Of a stretch of DNA of 64,000 nt, positions 1 to 8,296 are shown in pieces. The notes under the pieces were generated by a model. That model was not told the DNA's origin, did no database searches, and saw only the letters and a list, made by a program, of their open reading frames with translations. The position numbers and the translations under genes were made by a program. The stretch's first letter is position 1, and every line of letters begins with the position of its first letter. Where the stretch lies: positions 1-64,000 of the forward strand of contig DATJVP010000060.1 of NCBI GenBank assembly GCA_035581425.1, given 5' to 3'. The stretch comes from DASZHJ01 sp035581425 (GTDB lineage Bacteria > Pseudomonadota > Alphaproteobacteria > ATCC43930 > CGMCC-115725).

Positions 1-597
1 CTCGCCACCTGGGGCGTCAGCCTGATCCTGCAACAGGCGGTGCGCTCGACCTTCGGCTCCCCCAATAGAGAAGTCGCAAACCCGGCATGGATGACCGGCG
101 GGTTCGATCCGATCGGTGGGTTCACGATCACCTGGAACCGCCTCGCCATCATCGTCTTTTGCCTGATCGTGCTGGGGGTGCTTGCTCTTATCCTCAACCG
201 CACGAGTTTCGGGTTGCACATGCGCGCGGTGACCCAGAACCGGGCCATGGCCTCGGTTATGGGCATCCGCAGCTCCCGCATCGATGCGCTGACCTTCGGC
301 CTCGGCTCAGGGATTGCCGGAATGGCGGGTGTGGCATTGAGCCAGATCGGCAATGTCAGCCCCAATCTCGGCACCATCTATATCGTCGACAGTTTCCTCG
401 TGGTGGTATTTGGCGGCGTCGGAAACCTCATGGGAACGCTCGCGGGCGCCATGAGCCTCGGGATCGTCAACAAGCTCCTGGAGCCCGTCGCGGGTGCCGT
501 CCTCGGCAAGGTCGCGGTGCTGCTCGCGATCATCCTCTTCATCCAGAAGCGCCCGCGAGGCCTCTTCGCCCTCAAGGGCCGGGCCGCCGAAACATGA
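1..597 (+). CDS. urtB: Urea ABC transporter permease UrtB (5'-truncated by window edge)
   Basis: Inner-membrane permease of the UrtABCDE urea importer, LivH family. The reading frame is open from base 1 and runs 198 codons to a stop at 595-597, so the N-terminal part lies outside the window. Visible features are the UrtB-type stretch PNREVANP, several hydrophobic helices and a LivH-like loop with MGI followed by glycine-rich FGGVGNLMGT. The stop overlaps the urtC start (ATGA), which implies translational coupling. Identity is strengthened by the urease genes downstream. UrtA, the binding protein, would be expected upstream. Confidence 0.93.
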   Translation, partial: LATWGVSLILQQAVRSTFGSPNREVANPAWMTGGFDPIGGFTITWNRLAIIVFCLIVLGVLALILNRTSFGLHMRAVTQNRAMASVMGIRSSRIDALTFGLGSGIAGMAGVALSQIGNVSPNLGTIYIVDSFLVVVFGGVGNLMGTLAGAMSLGIVNKLLEPVAGAVLGKVAVLLAIILFIQKRPRGLFALKGRAAET

Positions 598-1724
598 CGG
601 CGGCGCCGAAATTCCTGTTCGATCGTCGCGGCTGGGCATTCTATCTCGGCACCGCGGCGGTGCTGTGCGTCGCGGTACCGCTCCTCAACTTCCTGCCGGG
701 GCCGAGCTCGGTGCTGCGCATTCCCGACTATCTCATACCGCTCTTCGGCAAATACGCCTGCTACGCCCTCCTGGCGCTCAGCCTCGATCTCATCTGGGGC
801 TATGCCGGCATTTTGAGCCTGGGGCAGGGCGCCTTCTTCGCGCTCGGCGGCTACGCCATGGGCATGTACCTCATGCGCCAGATCGGGACGCGCGGTGTCT
901 ACGCCAATCCAATCCTCCCGGACTTCATGGTTTTCCTGAACTGGAAGGAGCTGCCCTGGTATTGGTGGGGCTTCGACCACTTCTCCTTCGCGGTGCTGAT
1001 GGTCCTGCTGGTGCCGGGGATACTCGCCTTCGTCTTCGGCTGGTTCGCCTTCCGCTCGCGCATCACCGGCGTCTATTTCTCCATCATCACGCAGGCACTC
1101 ACCTACGCGCTGCTGCTGGCCTTCTTCCGCAACAACATGGGCTTCGGAGGCAATAACGGTCTCACCGACTTCAAGGACGTGCTGGGCTTCGACATCCAGG
1201 CGCCCGCTACACGGCGCGCGCTTTACATCGCTTCGCTCGTGGCGCTGGGTGCCGGCTACCTCGTTTGCCGCGCGATCGTGGCATCGAAGCTCGGCCGCGT
1301 GCTCCTTGCCCTTCGCGACGCCGAGGCCCGTGTGCGCTTCCTCGGATATTCGACCGCGCATGCGAAGCTCTTCGTCTTCACGGTCTCCGCGATCCTCGCG
1401 GGGATCGCGGGCGCGCTCTACGTGCCGCAGGTCGGCATCATAAACCCCAGTGAGTTCTCCCCCGCGAATTCGATCGAGGTGGCGATCTGGGTCGCGGTCG
1501 GCGGACGCGGCACGCTCGTGGGGGCGCTGGTCGGTGCGATTGCCGTCAATCTCCTCAAGACCTGGCTTACGGGCTCCTTCGCGGAGACCTGGCTCTTCGT
1601 CCTCGGCGCGCTCTTCATCCTGGTGACGCTGGTCTTCCCGCGGGGCCTCGTGGGATCGCTGCAACAGCTCAGCTTCCGGCGGCGGCCTCTCGCCGCCGGG
1701 GCGGCGCGGGAGTCGATGCAATGA
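594..1724 (+). CDS. urtC: Urea ABC transporter permease UrtC
   Basis: Second inner-membrane permease of the urea importer, LivM family, 376 aa, the usual UrtC length. The ATG at 594 overlaps the urtB stop. The protein has about ten hydrophobic segments. The EAA-like cytoplasmic loop (residues about 235-255) reads ALRDAEARVRFLGY, typical of LivM/UrtC, and the C-terminal helices carry GGRGTLVGALVGA. Together with UrtB it forms the membrane channel energised by UrtD and UrtE. The stop overlaps the urtD start by ATGA. Confidence 0.94.
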   Translation: MTAAPKFLFDRRGWAFYLGTAAVLCVAVPLLNFLPGPSSVLRIPDYLIPLFGKYACYALLALSLDLIWGYAGILSLGQGAFFALGGYAMGMYLMRQIGTRGVYANPILPDFMVFLNWKELPWYWWGFDHFSFAVLMVLLVPGILAFVFGWFAFRSRITGVYFSIITQALTYALLLAFFRNNMGFGGNNGLTDFKDVLGFDIQAPATRRALYIASLVALGAGYLVCRAIVASKLGRVLLALRDAEARVRFLGYSTAHAKLFVFTVSAILAGIAGALYVPQVGIINPSEFSPANSIEVAIWVAVGGRGTLVGALVGAIAVNLLKTWLTGSFAETWLFVLGALFILVTLVFPRGLVGSLQQLSFRRRPLAAGAARESMQ

Positions 1725-2488
1725 GCGAAGCTGCAGCGACGCAATCAACCAAGCCGCCGCTCCTTTATCTCGACGGCGTCACCGTGAGCTTCGACGGCTT
1801 CAAGGCGCTGAACGGCCTCTCCTTCGTCGTGGAGCGAGGCGAGGTCCGAAGCGTCATCGGGCCCAATGGCGCCGGCAAGACCACGATGATGGACGTCGTC
1901 ACCGGCAAGACGCGGCCCGATTCGGGCCAGGTCTTCTTCGACGGCGGCGTCGATCTCACCCGTCTCGACGAGACCGCGATCGCCAATCTCGGCATCGGCC
2001 GTAAGTTCCAGAAGCCCACGGTGTTCGAGAACCTGACCGTCTTCGAGAACCTCGAGCTCGCGCAGAAATGCCCGCGTGGGGCGCTGAGCACGCTCTTCGC
2101 GCGGCTGACGGGCGAGCAGCGTGACGCAATCGTGGAGACACTTCGCGTGATCGGCCTGTCCGGACGCGAGGCGACGCTTGCGGGGGCGCTCAGTCACGGG
2201 CAGAAGCAGTGGCTCGAGATCGGCATGCTCTTGGTGCAGGACCAGCGCCTGCTGCTGCTGGACGAGCCCGTGGCCGGCATGACCGATCACGAGACCGAGC
2301 TCACGGCCGAACTCATCCTCAAGCTCGCGGGCGAGCGCACGCTGGTGGTGGTGGAGCACGACATGGAATTCGTGCGCAGCCTTGGCGCCCGTGTCACCGT
2401 GCTGCACGAGGGCGCGGTGCTCGCGGACGGGACGGTCGAGCATGTCCAGAGCCAGCCCGCCGTGATCGATGTCTACCTCGGACGCTAG
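1721..2488 (+). CDS. urtD: Urea ABC transporter ATP-binding protein UrtD
   Basis: Cytoplasmic ATPase of the urea importer, LivG family, 255 aa. Walker A is GPNGAGKT near residues 47-54, the signature is LSHGQKQWLEIG and Walker B is LLLLDEPVAGM followed by a conserved switch His (VVEHDME). The LSHGQ signature instead of LSGGQ is common in UrtD proteins. It starts inside the urtC stop and is followed after 3 nt by urtE, so the genes are co-translated. The pair UrtD/UrtE is expected to bind the cytoplasmic loops of UrtB and UrtC. Confidence 0.94.
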   Translation: MSEAAATQSTKPPLLYLDGVTVSFDGFKALNGLSFVVERGEVRSVIGPNGAGKTTMMDVVTGKTRPDSGQVFFDGGVDLTRLDETAIANLGIGRKFQKPTVFENLTVFENLELAQKCPRGALSTLFARLTGEQRDAIVETLRVIGLSGREATLAGALSHGQKQWLEIGMLLVQDQRLLLLDEPVAGMTDHETELTAELILKLAGERTLVVVEHDMEFVRSLGARVTVLHEGAVLADGTVEHVQSQPAVIDVYLGR

Positions 2489-2491
2489 CCC

Positions 2492-3187
2492 ATGCTGACC
2501 GTCGAGGGCATCGACCTCTACTACGGTGCGAGCCACATCCTCCGCCGCGTCGGCGTCAAGGCCGAGCGCGGCAAGGTCACGTGCATCCTCGGAAGGAATG
2601 GGGTCGGCAAGACGAGCCTGCTGCGCGCGATCTTCGGCCTGCAGCCGATCCGAGCGGGCCGCATCTCCTGGGACGAAGAGGATCTGGGCGGGCTCAGGCC
2701 GCATGAGCGCGCGCGGCGCGGGCTCGCGCTGGTGCCGCAGGGGCGCGAGATCTTCCCGCGCCTTTCCGTCATGGAGAATCTCGAGACGGGGTTCGCGCCG
2801 CTCCCACCAGGCGAGCGCGCGGTGCCGGAGGAGATCTTCGCGCTCTTCCCGGTGCTGAAGGACATGCTGCGCCGGCGCGGCGGCGACCTCTCCGGCGGTC
2901 AGCAGCAGCAGCTCGCGATCGCCCGGGCCCTCGTCACGCGCCCGCGCCTTCTGGTCCTCGACGAGCCCACGGAGGGCATCCAGCCCTCGATCATCAAGGA
3001 CATCGAGCGGGTGATCCGCGGGCTCGCCGCGCGCGGCGACATCGCGATCCTGCTGGTCGAGCAGTATTTCGAATTCGCGCGCGCGCTTGCAGATACCTAT
3101 GTGGTCATGGACCGCGGCGAGGTGGTACTCTCGGGCCAAACACGGGACATGGTGGAGGCCGATGTCCGTCGCTATCTTACGGTCTGA
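2492..3187 (+). CDS. urtE: Urea ABC transporter ATP-binding protein UrtE
   Basis: Second ATPase of the urea importer, LivF family, 231 aa. Walker A is GRNGVGKTS, the signature LSGGQQQQLAIARAL and Walker B LLVLDEPTEGIQPSI, the last being characteristic of UrtE/LivF. The start lies 3 nt after the urtD stop. Its 3' end overlaps the proposed ureD start by 26 nt, which ties the import genes to the enzyme genes in one transcript. Confidence 0.94.
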   Translation: MLTVEGIDLYYGASHILRRVGVKAERGKVTCILGRNGVGKTSLLRAIFGLQPIRAGRISWDEEDLGGLRPHERARRGLALVPQGREIFPRLSVMENLETGFAPLPPGERAVPEEIFALFPVLKDMLRRRGGDLSGGQQQQLAIARALVTRPRLLVLDEPTEGIQPSIIKDIERVIRGLAARGDIAILLVEQYFEFARALADTYVVMDRGEVVLSGQTRDMVEADVRRYLTV

Positions 3188-4046
3188 TCGCTCGGGCGCC
3201 GGGGAGCAGTCGGTCGCGCAGGGGACGCTGGAGCGAAGCGACGGTCGCGCCGAGCTCCGCTTCGAGCGCCGCACTGGCTCGACGAGGCTCGCGCATCTCT
3301 ATCAACGCTCGCCCTGCCGCATACTCTTTCCCAATTCCCCCAAGGGCGATCTTCCGGTCGCGGTGATGGTGACCACCTCCGGCGGCCTCGCTGGTGGCGA
3401 CCGTCTGCACATTGAGATCGCCGCAGGCGCGGGCGCCGAGGCCGTGGTGACCGCGCAGGCTGCGGAGAAGATCTATCGCTCGCTCGGCCCGGACACGCGG
3501 CAGGAGATCGCGCTCGCGGTCGAGGCCGACGCTTGGCTCGAGTGGCTGCCGCAGGAGACCATCCTCTTCGAGGGCGCGCGGCTCGACCGGCGTACCTCCG
3601 CGGAGATCGCGGGGACCGGGCGCCTCCTCGCCTGCGAGATCGCAGTCTTCGGCCGCACCGCCCGCGGCGAGCGCTTCACGCGGGGGCGCCTGAGCGATCG
3701 CTGGTCGATCCGCCGTGGCGGCGCCCTCGTCTGGACCGACGCGCTCCTGCTGGAGGGTGCGATCGCCGAGCGCCTCGCCTCGCCTTTTGGCTTCGACGGA
3801 GCCGTTGCGATGGCGACCGCGCTCTACGTCGGCCCCGAAGCGACGGCGCTGCTGCCGCTCGCCCGCGCGCTCGTCCTCGATGGCGAGGCCCGGGCCTCTG
3901 CGAGCCTCGTCAATGGCGTGCTCCTCGCGCGCTTCCTGGGGCAAGAGGCGCGCGACGTTCGCCTCCATCTCGGCGAATACCTCTCCCACCTCCGCCGGGC
4001 GGCAGCCGGTCTTCCGGCGTCGCTGCCGCGCGTCTGGCATTGCTGA
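3162..4046 (+). CDS. ureD: Urease accessory protein UreD
   Basis: Cytoplasmic urease maturation factor that binds apo-urease and recruits UreF and UreG for nickel delivery. 294 aa from the ATG at 3162. An in-frame ATG at 3087 would add 25 unconvincing residues lying entirely within urtE, so the later start is preferred. The N-terminal region has the family pattern of an RAELRF strand followed by TRLAHLYQRSP, then TTSGGLAGGDRL (residues about 67-78) and the AEKIYRS region. The gene overlaps urtE by 26 nt and precedes ureA by 7 nt. Confidence 0.9.
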   Translation: MSVAILRSDRSGAGEQSVAQGTLERSDGRAELRFERRTGSTRLAHLYQRSPCRILFPNSPKGDLPVAVMVTTSGGLAGGDRLHIEIAAGAGAEAVVTAQAAEKIYRSLGPDTRQEIALAVEADAWLEWLPQETILFEGARLDRRTSAEIAGTGRLLACEIAVFGRTARGERFTRGRLSDRWSIRRGGALVWTDALLLEGAIAERLASPFGFDGAVAMATALYVGPEATALLPLARALVLDGEARASASLVNGVLLARFLGQEARDVRLHLGEYLSHLRRAAAGLPASLPRVWHC

Positions 4047-4053
4047 GCCGCTC

Positions 4054-4356
4054 ATGAACCTGACTCCCCGCGAGAAAGACAAGCTCCTCATCTCCATGGC
4101 CGCGATCGTCGCGCGCCGCCGCCTCGAGCGCGGCGTCAAGCTCAACCATCCCGAGGCGATCGCGCTCATCACGGATTTCGTGGTCGAGGGCGCGCGCGAC
4201 GGCCGCTCCGTCGCCGAGCTCATGCGCGACGGTGCGACCGTGCTGACGCGCGCGCAGGTAATGGAGGGCGTCTCCGATATGATCGCGGAGATTCAGGTCG
4301 AGGCGACCTTTCCCGACGGCACCAAGCTCGTCACCGTGCACAAGCCGATCCGATGA
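4054..4356 (+). CDS. ureA: Urease subunit gamma
   Basis: Smallest structural subunit of the nickel urease trimer, 100 aa, the exact usual length for a separate gamma subunit. The N-terminus MNLTPREKDKL and the segments LNHPEAIALI, GRSVAEL and the C-terminal FPDGTKLVTVHKPI are diagnostic. The ATG at 4054 is chosen because it gives this canonical start. The gene lies between ureD and ureB with short gaps. Separate gamma and beta genes distinguish it from the fused alpha/beta small subunits of Helicobacter. Confidence 0.96.
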   Translation: MNLTPREKDKLLISMAAIVARRRLERGVKLNHPEAIALITDFVVEGARDGRSVAELMRDGATVLTRAQVMEGVSDMIAEIQVEATFPDGTKLVTVHKPIR

Positions 4357-4366
4357 GGCCCCGCAG

Positions 4367-4684
4367 ATGATTCCCGGCGAACTGATCCCGCGCCAAGGCG
4401 AGATCGAGCTCAACGAAGGACGCACCACGCTCAGCCTCGAGGTCGCCAACACCGGCGACCGGCCGATACAAGTCGGCTCGCACTATCATTTCTACGAGAC
4501 GAATTTCGCGCTGCGCTTCGACCGCGAGCGCGCCCGCGGCTTCCGCCTCGACATTCCCGCGGGCACCGCCGTCCGCTTCGAGCCCGGACAGACCCGCACC
4601 GTGGCACTCGTCGCCTATGCAGGCGGGCGGATCGTGCAGGGCTTCCACGGCGCTGTCGGGGGCCCGCTGGAGAAGAAGCCATGA
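4367..4684 (+). CDS. ureB: Urease subunit beta
   Basis: Beta structural subunit of urease, 105 aa. It begins MIPGELIP and contains the conserved NTGDRPIQVGSHYHF segment (residues about 27-41) and AGTAVRFEPGQTRTV, both hallmarks of the beta subunit. It is 10 nt downstream of ureA and overlaps the ureC start by ATGA, so gamma, beta and alpha subunits are likely produced in balanced amounts. Confidence 0.96.
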   Translation: MIPGELIPRQGEIELNEGRTTLSLEVANTGDRPIQVGSHYHFYETNFALRFDRERARGFRLDIPAGTAVRFEPGQTRTVALVAYAGGRIVQGFHGAVGGPLEKKP

Positions 4685-6393
4685 GCGTCAAGATCCCGCG
4701 CGCCGCCTATGCGGACATGTACGGGCCCACCGTCGGCGACCGCGTTCGCCTCGCTGATACCGAGCTCTTCATCGAGGTCGAGGCCGATCGCACGATCTAC
4801 GGCGAGGAAGTGAAATTCGGCGGTGGCAAGGTGATCCGCGACGGAATGGGCCAGAGCCAGCGCGCGCGCGCGGAGGGCGCGGTCGACACCGTTATCACCA
4901 ACGCGCTCATCCTCGATCACTGGGGCATCGTCAAGGCCGACATCGGTATCCGCGACGGCCGCATCGCCGCCATCGGCAAGGCCGGCAATCCCGACGTGCA
5001 GCCCGGCGTCGACATCGTGATCGGTCCCGGGACCGAGGTGATCGCGGGCGAAGGCAAGATCGCGACCGCGGGCGGGATCGACGTCCACATCCACCTGATC
5101 TGCCCGCAACAGGCCGAGGACGCCCTCTATTCCGGCGTCACCACGCTGATGGGAGGCGGCACCGGGCCCGCCTCGGGCACCGCCGCCACCACCTGCACGC
5201 CCGGCCCCTGGCACATCGCGCGCATGCTGCAGGCGGCGGAGGGGTTGCCGGTCAATCTCGGCCTTTTCGGCAAGGGCAACGCAGCAGCGCCGCGCGCGCT
5301 CAACGAGATGATCGAAGCCGGCGCCTGCGCGCTCAAGCTGCATGAGGATTGGGGGACGACGCCTGCCGCGATCGACAATTGCCTCACGGTCGCCGATCGC
5401 TACGACGTGCAGGTGGCGATCCACACGGATACGCTCAACGAGTCCGGCTTCGTCGAGCGCACCATCGCAGCCTTCAAAGGCCGTACCATCCACGCCTTCC
5501 ACACCGAGGGCGCGGGCGGCGGGCACGCGCCCGACATCATCCGCGTCTGCGGCGAGCGGAACGTGCTGCCCTCCTCGACCAATCCCACGCGGCCTTACAC
5601 CGTCAACACCCTCGATGAGCATCTGGACATGCTCATGGTCTGCCACCACCTCGACGCCAAGATCCCCGAGGATGTGGCTTTCGCCGAGAGCCGTATCCGG
5701 CGCGAAACGATCGCCGCGGAGGACATCCTTCACGACCTCGGCGCGCTCTCGATGATCTCGTCGGACAGCCAGGCGATGGGTCGCGTCGGCGAGGTGATCA
5801 TCCGCACTTGGCAGACAGCGGACAAAATGAAACGCCAGCGCGGCCGGCTCCCCGAAGAGAAGGGCGACAACGACAATTTCCGCGCCAAGCGCTACGTCGC
5901 GAAATACACGATCAATCCCGCGATCGCCCAGGGGATCGGCGCGCATCTGGGCTCGCTCGAGGTCGGCAAATTCGCGGACCTCGTGCTGTGGTCGCCGGCC
6001 TTCTTCGGCGTGAAACCCGACCTCGTGCTGAAGCTCGGGAGCATAGCGGCGGCGCCGATGGGCGATCCCAACGCCTCGATCCCGACGCCGCAGCCCGTCC
6101 ATTACCGGCCGATGTTCGCGGGCTTCGGGCGCAATCTCACCGCGAGTGCGATCACCTTCGTGAGCCGGGCTGGGCTCGAATCCGGTCTCGAGCGCAAGCT
6201 CGGCCTCGCGCGGCAGCTCATTGCCGTCGAGAACACGCGCGGCGGCATATCCAAGGAGAGCATGATCCACAACGATGCGCTCCCCAGGATCGAGGTCGAT
6301 CCCGAGACCTATGAGGTGCGCGCGGATGGCGTGCTTCTGACCTGTGCGCCCGCGAAGGAGCTCGCGATGGCGCAACGCTATTTCCTGTTCTGA
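4681..6393 (+). CDS. ureC: Urease subunit alpha (catalytic)
   Basis: Catalytic subunit that hydrolyses urea to ammonia and carbamate at a dinuclear nickel centre, amidohydrolase superfamily, 570 aa. All metal ligands are in place: H136 and H138 in DVHIHL, K219 (the carbamylated lysine) in ALKLHEDWG, H248 in IHTDTLNE, H274 in HAFHTEGAGG and the Asp in SSDSQAMG. The mobile-flap Cys321-His322 is present in MVCHHLD. Numbering is two higher than in Klebsiella urease. Nothing suggests inactivation. The start overlaps ureB and ureE follows after 2 nt. Confidence 0.97.
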   Translation: MSVKIPRAAYADMYGPTVGDRVRLADTELFIEVEADRTIYGEEVKFGGGKVIRDGMGQSQRARAEGAVDTVITNALILDHWGIVKADIGIRDGRIAAIGKAGNPDVQPGVDIVIGPGTEVIAGEGKIATAGGIDVHIHLICPQQAEDALYSGVTTLMGGGTGPASGTAATTCTPGPWHIARMLQAAEGLPVNLGLFGKGNAAAPRALNEMIEAGACALKLHEDWGTTPAAIDNCLTVADRYDVQVAIHTDTLNESGFVERTIAAFKGRTIHAFHTEGAGGGHAPDIIRVCGERNVLPSSTNPTRPYTVNTLDEHLDMLMVCHHLDAKIPEDVAFAESRIRRETIAAEDILHDLGALSMISSDSQAMGRVGEVIIRTWQTADKMKRQRGRLPEEKGDNDNFRAKRYVAKYTINPAIAQGIGAHLGSLEVGKFADLVLWSPAFFGVKPDLVLKLGSIAAAPMGDPNASIPTPQPVHYRPMFAGFGRNLTASAITFVSRAGLESGLERKLGLARQLIAVENTRGGISKESMIHNDALPRIEVDPETYEVRADGVLLTCAPAKELAMAQRYFLF

Positions 6394-6395
6394 GC

Positions 6396-6863
6396 ATGCA
6401 GCGGGCGACGCGGGTCGAGCATGCAGGCCACTGGCCGCGGAGCGACGCCGCAGGCGTGGTGACGCTCGCCTATGACGAGCGCCATCGCCGCCGCCTGCGC
6501 CTTGCGACCGATGCGGGCGAGGAGTTCCTGCTCGACCTCGAGCGCGCGGCGGTGCTCGAGGCGGGCGACGGCCTTGCCCTCGACGACGGCCGCTGGATCG
6601 AGGTCAAGGCGAAGCCCGAGGCGCTGGTGGAAGTGACGGCGGCGGATGCGGGCTTGCTCGGACGCCTCGCCTGGCATCTCGGCAACCGTCATCTTCCCGC
6701 GCGCATCGAGCCCGGCCGCATCCTGATCCGCGAGGACCACGTCATCTGCGACATGCTCCGCGGGCTCGGAGCGCGGCTGCGGCAGGTGAGCGAGCCCTTC
6801 ACGCCTGAGCGCGGCGCCTATGGCGGCGGGCATGGACACGGTCACGAGCATGGCCACGACTGA
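6396..6863 (+). CDS. ureE: Urease accessory protein UreE (nickel metallochaperone)
   Basis: Nickel chaperone supplying Ni to the UreDFG maturation complex, 155 aa. The N-terminal domain contains DERHRRRLRL and a region of alternating strands. The C-terminal metal-binding domain has the conserved GNRHLPARIE with its His. The protein ends in a short His-rich tail GHGHGHEHGHD (residues about 145-155), suggesting additional Ni binding. The 3' end overlaps the preferred ureF start by 14 nt. Confidence 0.92.
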   Translation: MQRATRVEHAGHWPRSDAAGVVTLAYDERHRRRLRLATDAGEEFLLDLERAAVLEAGDGLALDDGRWIEVKAKPEALVEVTAADAGLLGRLAWHLGNRHLPARIEPGRILIREDHVICDMLRGLGARLRQVSEPFTPERGAYGGGHGHGHEHGHD

Positions 6864-7539
6864 CGCCGCGATCTATCGCCTGCTGACCTGGCTCTCGCCG
6901 GCCTACCCCGTGGGTGCCTTCAGCTACAGCCACGGCCTCGAATTCGCCGTCGAGGATGGGCTGGTGACGGACCGCGAGAGCCTCGTCGCTTGGGTCGTAG
7001 CCGCAGTCGAGGCGGGCGCGGGGCGCGTCGACGGCGCGCTCTTCGCGGCGGCCTGGCGCGCGGCTTCGCGTCTCGAAGGGGAGCGGCTGCAGGAGATCGC
7101 GACGCTCGCCGCGGCCTGGCGCGGCAGCGCCGAGACCGTGCTCGAAAGCGAGGCGCAGGGCGCGGCCTTTCTCGCGGCGACGCGCACGGCATGGCCGCAC
7201 CCGCTACTCGACCGTCTCGCCGAAGGACGCGGCAGGGCGCCGATGCCGCTCGCGGTCGCGGCGGGCGCCGCCTGCGGCTGTCATGGCATTGCCCTGGAGA
7301 CGGCGCTCCCGGCCTATCTCCAAAGCTTCGCCGCCAACCTCGTCTCAGCGGGTGTGCGGCTCGTGCCGCTCGGACAATCCGATGGCCAGCGCGCCATCGC
7401 TGCGATCGAGCCCACGGTTGCGAGGGCCGCGCGCGCGGCAGAGGCTGCCTCGCTCGAGGAAATCGGCACCGCCGCGCCGGTCCTCGACTGGTGCTCCATG
7501 CGGCACGAATTGCAGTACACGAGGTTGTTCCGCTCATGA
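6850..7539 (+). CDS. ureF: Urease accessory protein UreF
   Basis: Maturation factor that bridges UreD and the GTPase UreG, 229 aa from the ATG at 6850. Alternative in-frame starts at 6820 and 6832 lie deeper inside ureE and add residues without family resemblance. Diagnostic motifs are LTWLSPAYPVGAFSYSHGLE near the N-terminus and CGCHG plus a conserved C-terminal helical region. The stop overlaps the ureG start by ATGA. Confidence 0.92.
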   Translation: MATTDAAIYRLLTWLSPAYPVGAFSYSHGLEFAVEDGLVTDRESLVAWVVAAVEAGAGRVDGALFAAAWRAASRLEGERLQEIATLAAAWRGSAETVLESEAQGAAFLAATRTAWPHPLLDRLAEGRGRAPMPLAVAAGAACGCHGIALETALPAYLQSFAANLVSAGVRLVPLGQSDGQRAIAAIEPTVARAARAAEAASLEEIGTAAPVLDWCSMRHELQYTRLFRS

Positions 7540-8177
7540 GCAAATCCGCGCACGGCCCCCTCCGCGTCGGCGTCGGCGGTCCCGTCGGCTCCGGCAAGAC
7601 CGCGCTCGTCGACCGGCTCTGCAAGCACCTCCGCGACCGCTACGACATCGCGGTCGTCACCAATGACATCTACACCAAGGAGGATGCGCAATTCCTGACG
7701 CGCTCGGGCGCGCTGGTGCCGGAGCGGATCGTCGGTGTCGAGACCGGCGGCTGCCCGCACACGGCGATCCGCGAGGATGCCTCGGCCAACCTCGCGGCGG
7801 TCGCGGAGATGTGCCGCGCCTATCCCTCCCTCGACCTCGTCATCATCGAATCCGGCGGCGACAATCTCGCCGCGACCTTCAGCCCGGAGCTCGCGGACAT
7901 CACGCTCTACGTCATCGACGTCGCCGCCGGCGACAAGATCCCGCGCAAGGGCGGGCCCGGCATTTGCCGTTCCGACCTCCTCATCATCAACAAGATCGAT
8001 CTGGCACCGCTGGTCGGCGCGAGCCTCGAGGTGATGGACCGCGACGCCCGGCGCATGCGGGGCGAGCGGCCCTTCCTCTTCACGAACCTCAAGGAGAACC
8101 TCGGCGTCGCCGAGGTTGCGTCCTTCATCCGCGAGGCCGGCGGCCTCGACCGCGGCGACTCGGTGGCCCAGGGATAA
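7536..8177 (+). CDS. ureG: Urease accessory protein UreG (GTPase)
   Basis: SIMIBI-class GTPase that drives nickel insertion into urease, 213 aa. The P-loop is GGPVGSGKT (residues about 14-22), followed by TNDIYTKEDAQFL and the Ni-binding Cys-Pro-His of ETGGCPHTAIREDAS. Later come the ESGGDNLAATFSPEL switch and NKIDLAPLVGA guanine-specificity region. It is the last gene of the urt-ure operon; the hairpin at 8238-8263 follows. Confidence 0.96.
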   Translation: MSKSAHGPLRVGVGGPVGSGKTALVDRLCKHLRDRYDIAVVTNDIYTKEDAQFLTRSGALVPERIVGVETGGCPHTAIREDASANLAAVAEMCRAYPSLDLVIIESGGDNLAATFSPELADITLYVIDVAAGDKIPRKGGPGICRSDLLIINKIDLAPLVGASLEVMDRDARRMRGERPFLFTNLKENLGVAEVASFIREAGGLDRGDSVAQG

Positions 8178-8237
8178 ATATTATGGTAGAGGCCCGCGCG
8201 GGGGAGAAATCGCCCAAGCGCGCCCTACATTACCCGC

Positions 8238-8263
8238 GGGGCGGTCGCAGGCGCGACCGCCCC
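8238..8263 (+). terminator. Strong hairpin, probable terminator of the urt-ure operon
   Basis: A perfect 11-bp inverted repeat, GGGGCGGTCGC with a 4-nt loop (aggc) and GCGACCGCCCC, lies 60 nt after the ureG stop and before the sulfotransferase start at 8297. A pyrimidine-rich run (ctcactctctc) follows, but there is no true U tract, so termination strength is inferred. Confidence 0.6.
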
Positions 8264-8296
8264 CTCACTCTCTCGTCCCGGATTATCATAGACCGC

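Noticed and set aside
87..593. Upstream extension of the urtC frame to 545 codons
   Set aside because: The extension lies within urtB and is Arg/Pro-rich; the ATG at 594 gives the normal UrtC length and ATGA coupling.
4615..6375. A 586-codon minus-strand frame across ureC
   Set aside because: It is the antisense shadow of the urease alpha gene; the plus-strand protein has every catalytic residue.
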